DNA from: Oasisia sp. SBJ-2009
Taxonomy: Eukaryota; Annelida; Polychaeta; Sabellida; Siboglinidae
Length of the DNA: 64,000 nt
Reading direction: 5' to 3'
NCBI GenBank assembly: GCA_964017155.1
Contig: OZ024860.1
Span: forward strand, 45,962,816 to 46,026,815
The position numbers were made by a program, and so were the translations under genes. The notes under the pieces are model-generated. The model was not told the origin of the DNA, ran no database searches, and worked only from the letters and a program-made list of their open reading frames with translations. Below are positions 62,438 through 64,000 of the stretch, piece after piece. Every line of letters begins with the position of its first letter. Position 1 is the first letter of the stretch.

Positions 62438-62695
62438 CTAGCTATTGCCCGCCCTTGCCCGATAAGTGTCAATTTTATTTTTAAACATATTTACACTGAC
62501 AGCATTTACACAATCATGACTTAATTTATTCCAATTATTTATTGTTCTCTGAGAGAAGGAGAATTTTCTTTTATCTAACCTACAGTATGGCTTGACTAAC
62601 GCTGCCTTATGCCCCCTCATACTATCTTCTTATAAACGATTATATTCACAAGTATATTTGCATAATTCCAATTGATTTCCATTTCTAAGAGATCT
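62438..62695 (-). pseudogene. LINE reverse-transcriptase C-terminal relic
   Basis: The minus frame reads CEYNRL-stop-EDSMRGHKA, then KPYCRLDKRKFSFSQRTINN and WNKLSHDCVNAVSVNMFKNK. This is the characteristic C-terminus of non-LTR retrotransposon polyproteins abundant in molluscs (RGH..K..CRLD.RK.SFS.R....WN.L...VV.A.SVN.FKN). One in-frame stop (62634-62632) interrupts it, no catalytic RT domain is upstream, and the frame ends at 62438. This is a 5'-truncated dead copy. Confidence 0.85.
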
Positions 62696-62699
62696 TTAA

Positions 62700-63115
62700 A
62701 TGTATCGTGCCAGGCCTTAGACTAGTCGGACTGCCGCGTTCCTGTTTCTACTGCCACCTTCAGTCTAAGTTCAAGCACCCACTCCATTGCAATACGTGCA
62801 CTTCCAAAACCAACTAAACTAGTAGACAAGTTTAGACAGTTTATGACCTAAAAAATTCCATTGATATATATATTTATCAATGGACATTTTTATGTATATA
62901 CATATATACGGTACAGAGAGTGAGAGAATGCCATGAGGTTTATTTGCGTGAAATTATAATGTCACTAGGTAGGGGGAATGAGGTAAGATGGCCCATCTAC
63001 AAATAATGTGCTTATATTATATAGATTTAATCAATATAACATAATTATATACATATACATATAATATATACACATAATTGCAAAGACCATGACAATCATA
63101 TAGTTATTGGAGAGT

Positions 63116-63168
<53 letters not shown>

Positions 63169-64000
63169 ATGCATGTATTCAAATTGGGATAGTGCGATAC
63201 ATTTATTTCAGATAAATAATGTACGTGGATTGTAAATCTGATTTGAAACAGTCAGTCAACCAACATCAACATTTAGGTGCCCAAGTTTATTAGATCATCC
63301 AATGCATAATGCTGTGTACAGGGTCACACATCAAATCTCGCAGTGTAAACTATGCCATAAAATTCATCAGAATCAATTAAGTCATCAATCTACACCAGTA
63401 AAACCAACAAGTTTCTCTGTGCATGCTATTTTTTAACCTTATACCATTGCACAATTTCTTTAACACACACATATATACTTTAATTTACAACATTCCATAG
63501 TAACTTATGACATGAAGTGTAAAATTTATGTTCATCAACAATATGGCATCATTCATTTCTTCCAACGTAGCGTGTAAAATATTAAATATAGTAATAAATA
63601 TAAAACCAGTTTTGGTCAGTCTTTAACGTACATGATAAAACGAAAACATAATAATGATGTTTTAACAGCATCAGTTTGTTTCATTGTTCCACTATTGATG
63701 TGTAAAAAACATTAACACACACGAGCTGTTAATAAATTCAGTTTTAAACTGTCTGTGATAACTGATAAATGACAAGCTGAATGCTTACATCTAACAAGTT
63801 TTACAAACCACAATACATGTATTTAATAAATAAAATTTCAGTCTGTGTTCAAGCCATATTGTTTCACAGTTGGACCATCTCACAGTAATATCAAAAATAT
63901 GAGCATGCTTTGCATCTTGTTTACATTTTTTAGGATGACCAAATAAGACTAGAATAAAAAACTTGAGTGTTTTTTAATAACACCTTATAACAACAATTGT
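62700..64000. other. unannotated AT-rich DNA
   Basis: Apart from the AT repeat at 63117-63164, nothing is recognised up to the window edge. Confidence 0.45.
63117..63164. repeat. (AT)n microsatellite
   Basis: About 23 AT units. Confidence 0.95.

Overview
The window is animal nuclear DNA, most likely from a mollusc or another lophotrochozoan. It is AT-rich and sparse in genes, with long introns, canonical GT/AG splice sites and many microsatellites. It also carries tRNA-derived SINEs, MITE-like inverted-repeat elements, a LINE relic and a probable solo LTR. The phylum is inferred from the protocadherin architecture and the style of repeats; nothing here proves it.

One confident protein-coding gene is present, on the minus strand: a non-clustered protocadherin. 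I assembled it from three exons: 28045-25316, 18213-18073 and 16630-16001. All junctions are phase 0 with consensus splice sites, and the product is 1166 aa. The first coding exon encodes the signal peptide, seven cadherin repeats, the transmembrane helix and the membrane-proximal tail. The two small exons complete the cytoplasmic tail. A strong splice acceptor directly abuts the 5' edge of the big exon, so at least one upstream, probably non-coding, exon is missing from the model. A best-looking but unproven donor lies at 54107.

Layout: 1-3.2 kb is simple repeats and unannotated DNA. At 3.25-7.34 kb lies a large fold-back element with two ~1.6 kb inverted arms around a ~0.84 kb single-copy centre. 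The centre carries a frameshifted, 5'-truncated member of a multicopy metazoan family of unknown function, whose sequence pattern hints at a PIN/FEN-like nuclease fold. At 7.3-15 kb are microsatellites, a 20-bp minisatellite and a CpG-rich block. The protocadherin gene occupies 15-28 kb, with a SINE, a possible solo LTR and a MITE in intron 1 and long GA/GT tracts in intron 2. From 28 to 64 kb I find no confident coding exon. That region holds two copies of a MITE family, two related SINEs, a LINE C-terminal relic, hairpins with AT cores, a three-part tetranucleotide satellite, a pentanucleotide satellite and a G-quadruplex motif. Part of it may be 5' intron or regulatory territory of the protocadherin.

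Most long open frames outside the protocadherin are artefacts of simple repeats, or short frames with no recognisable family.
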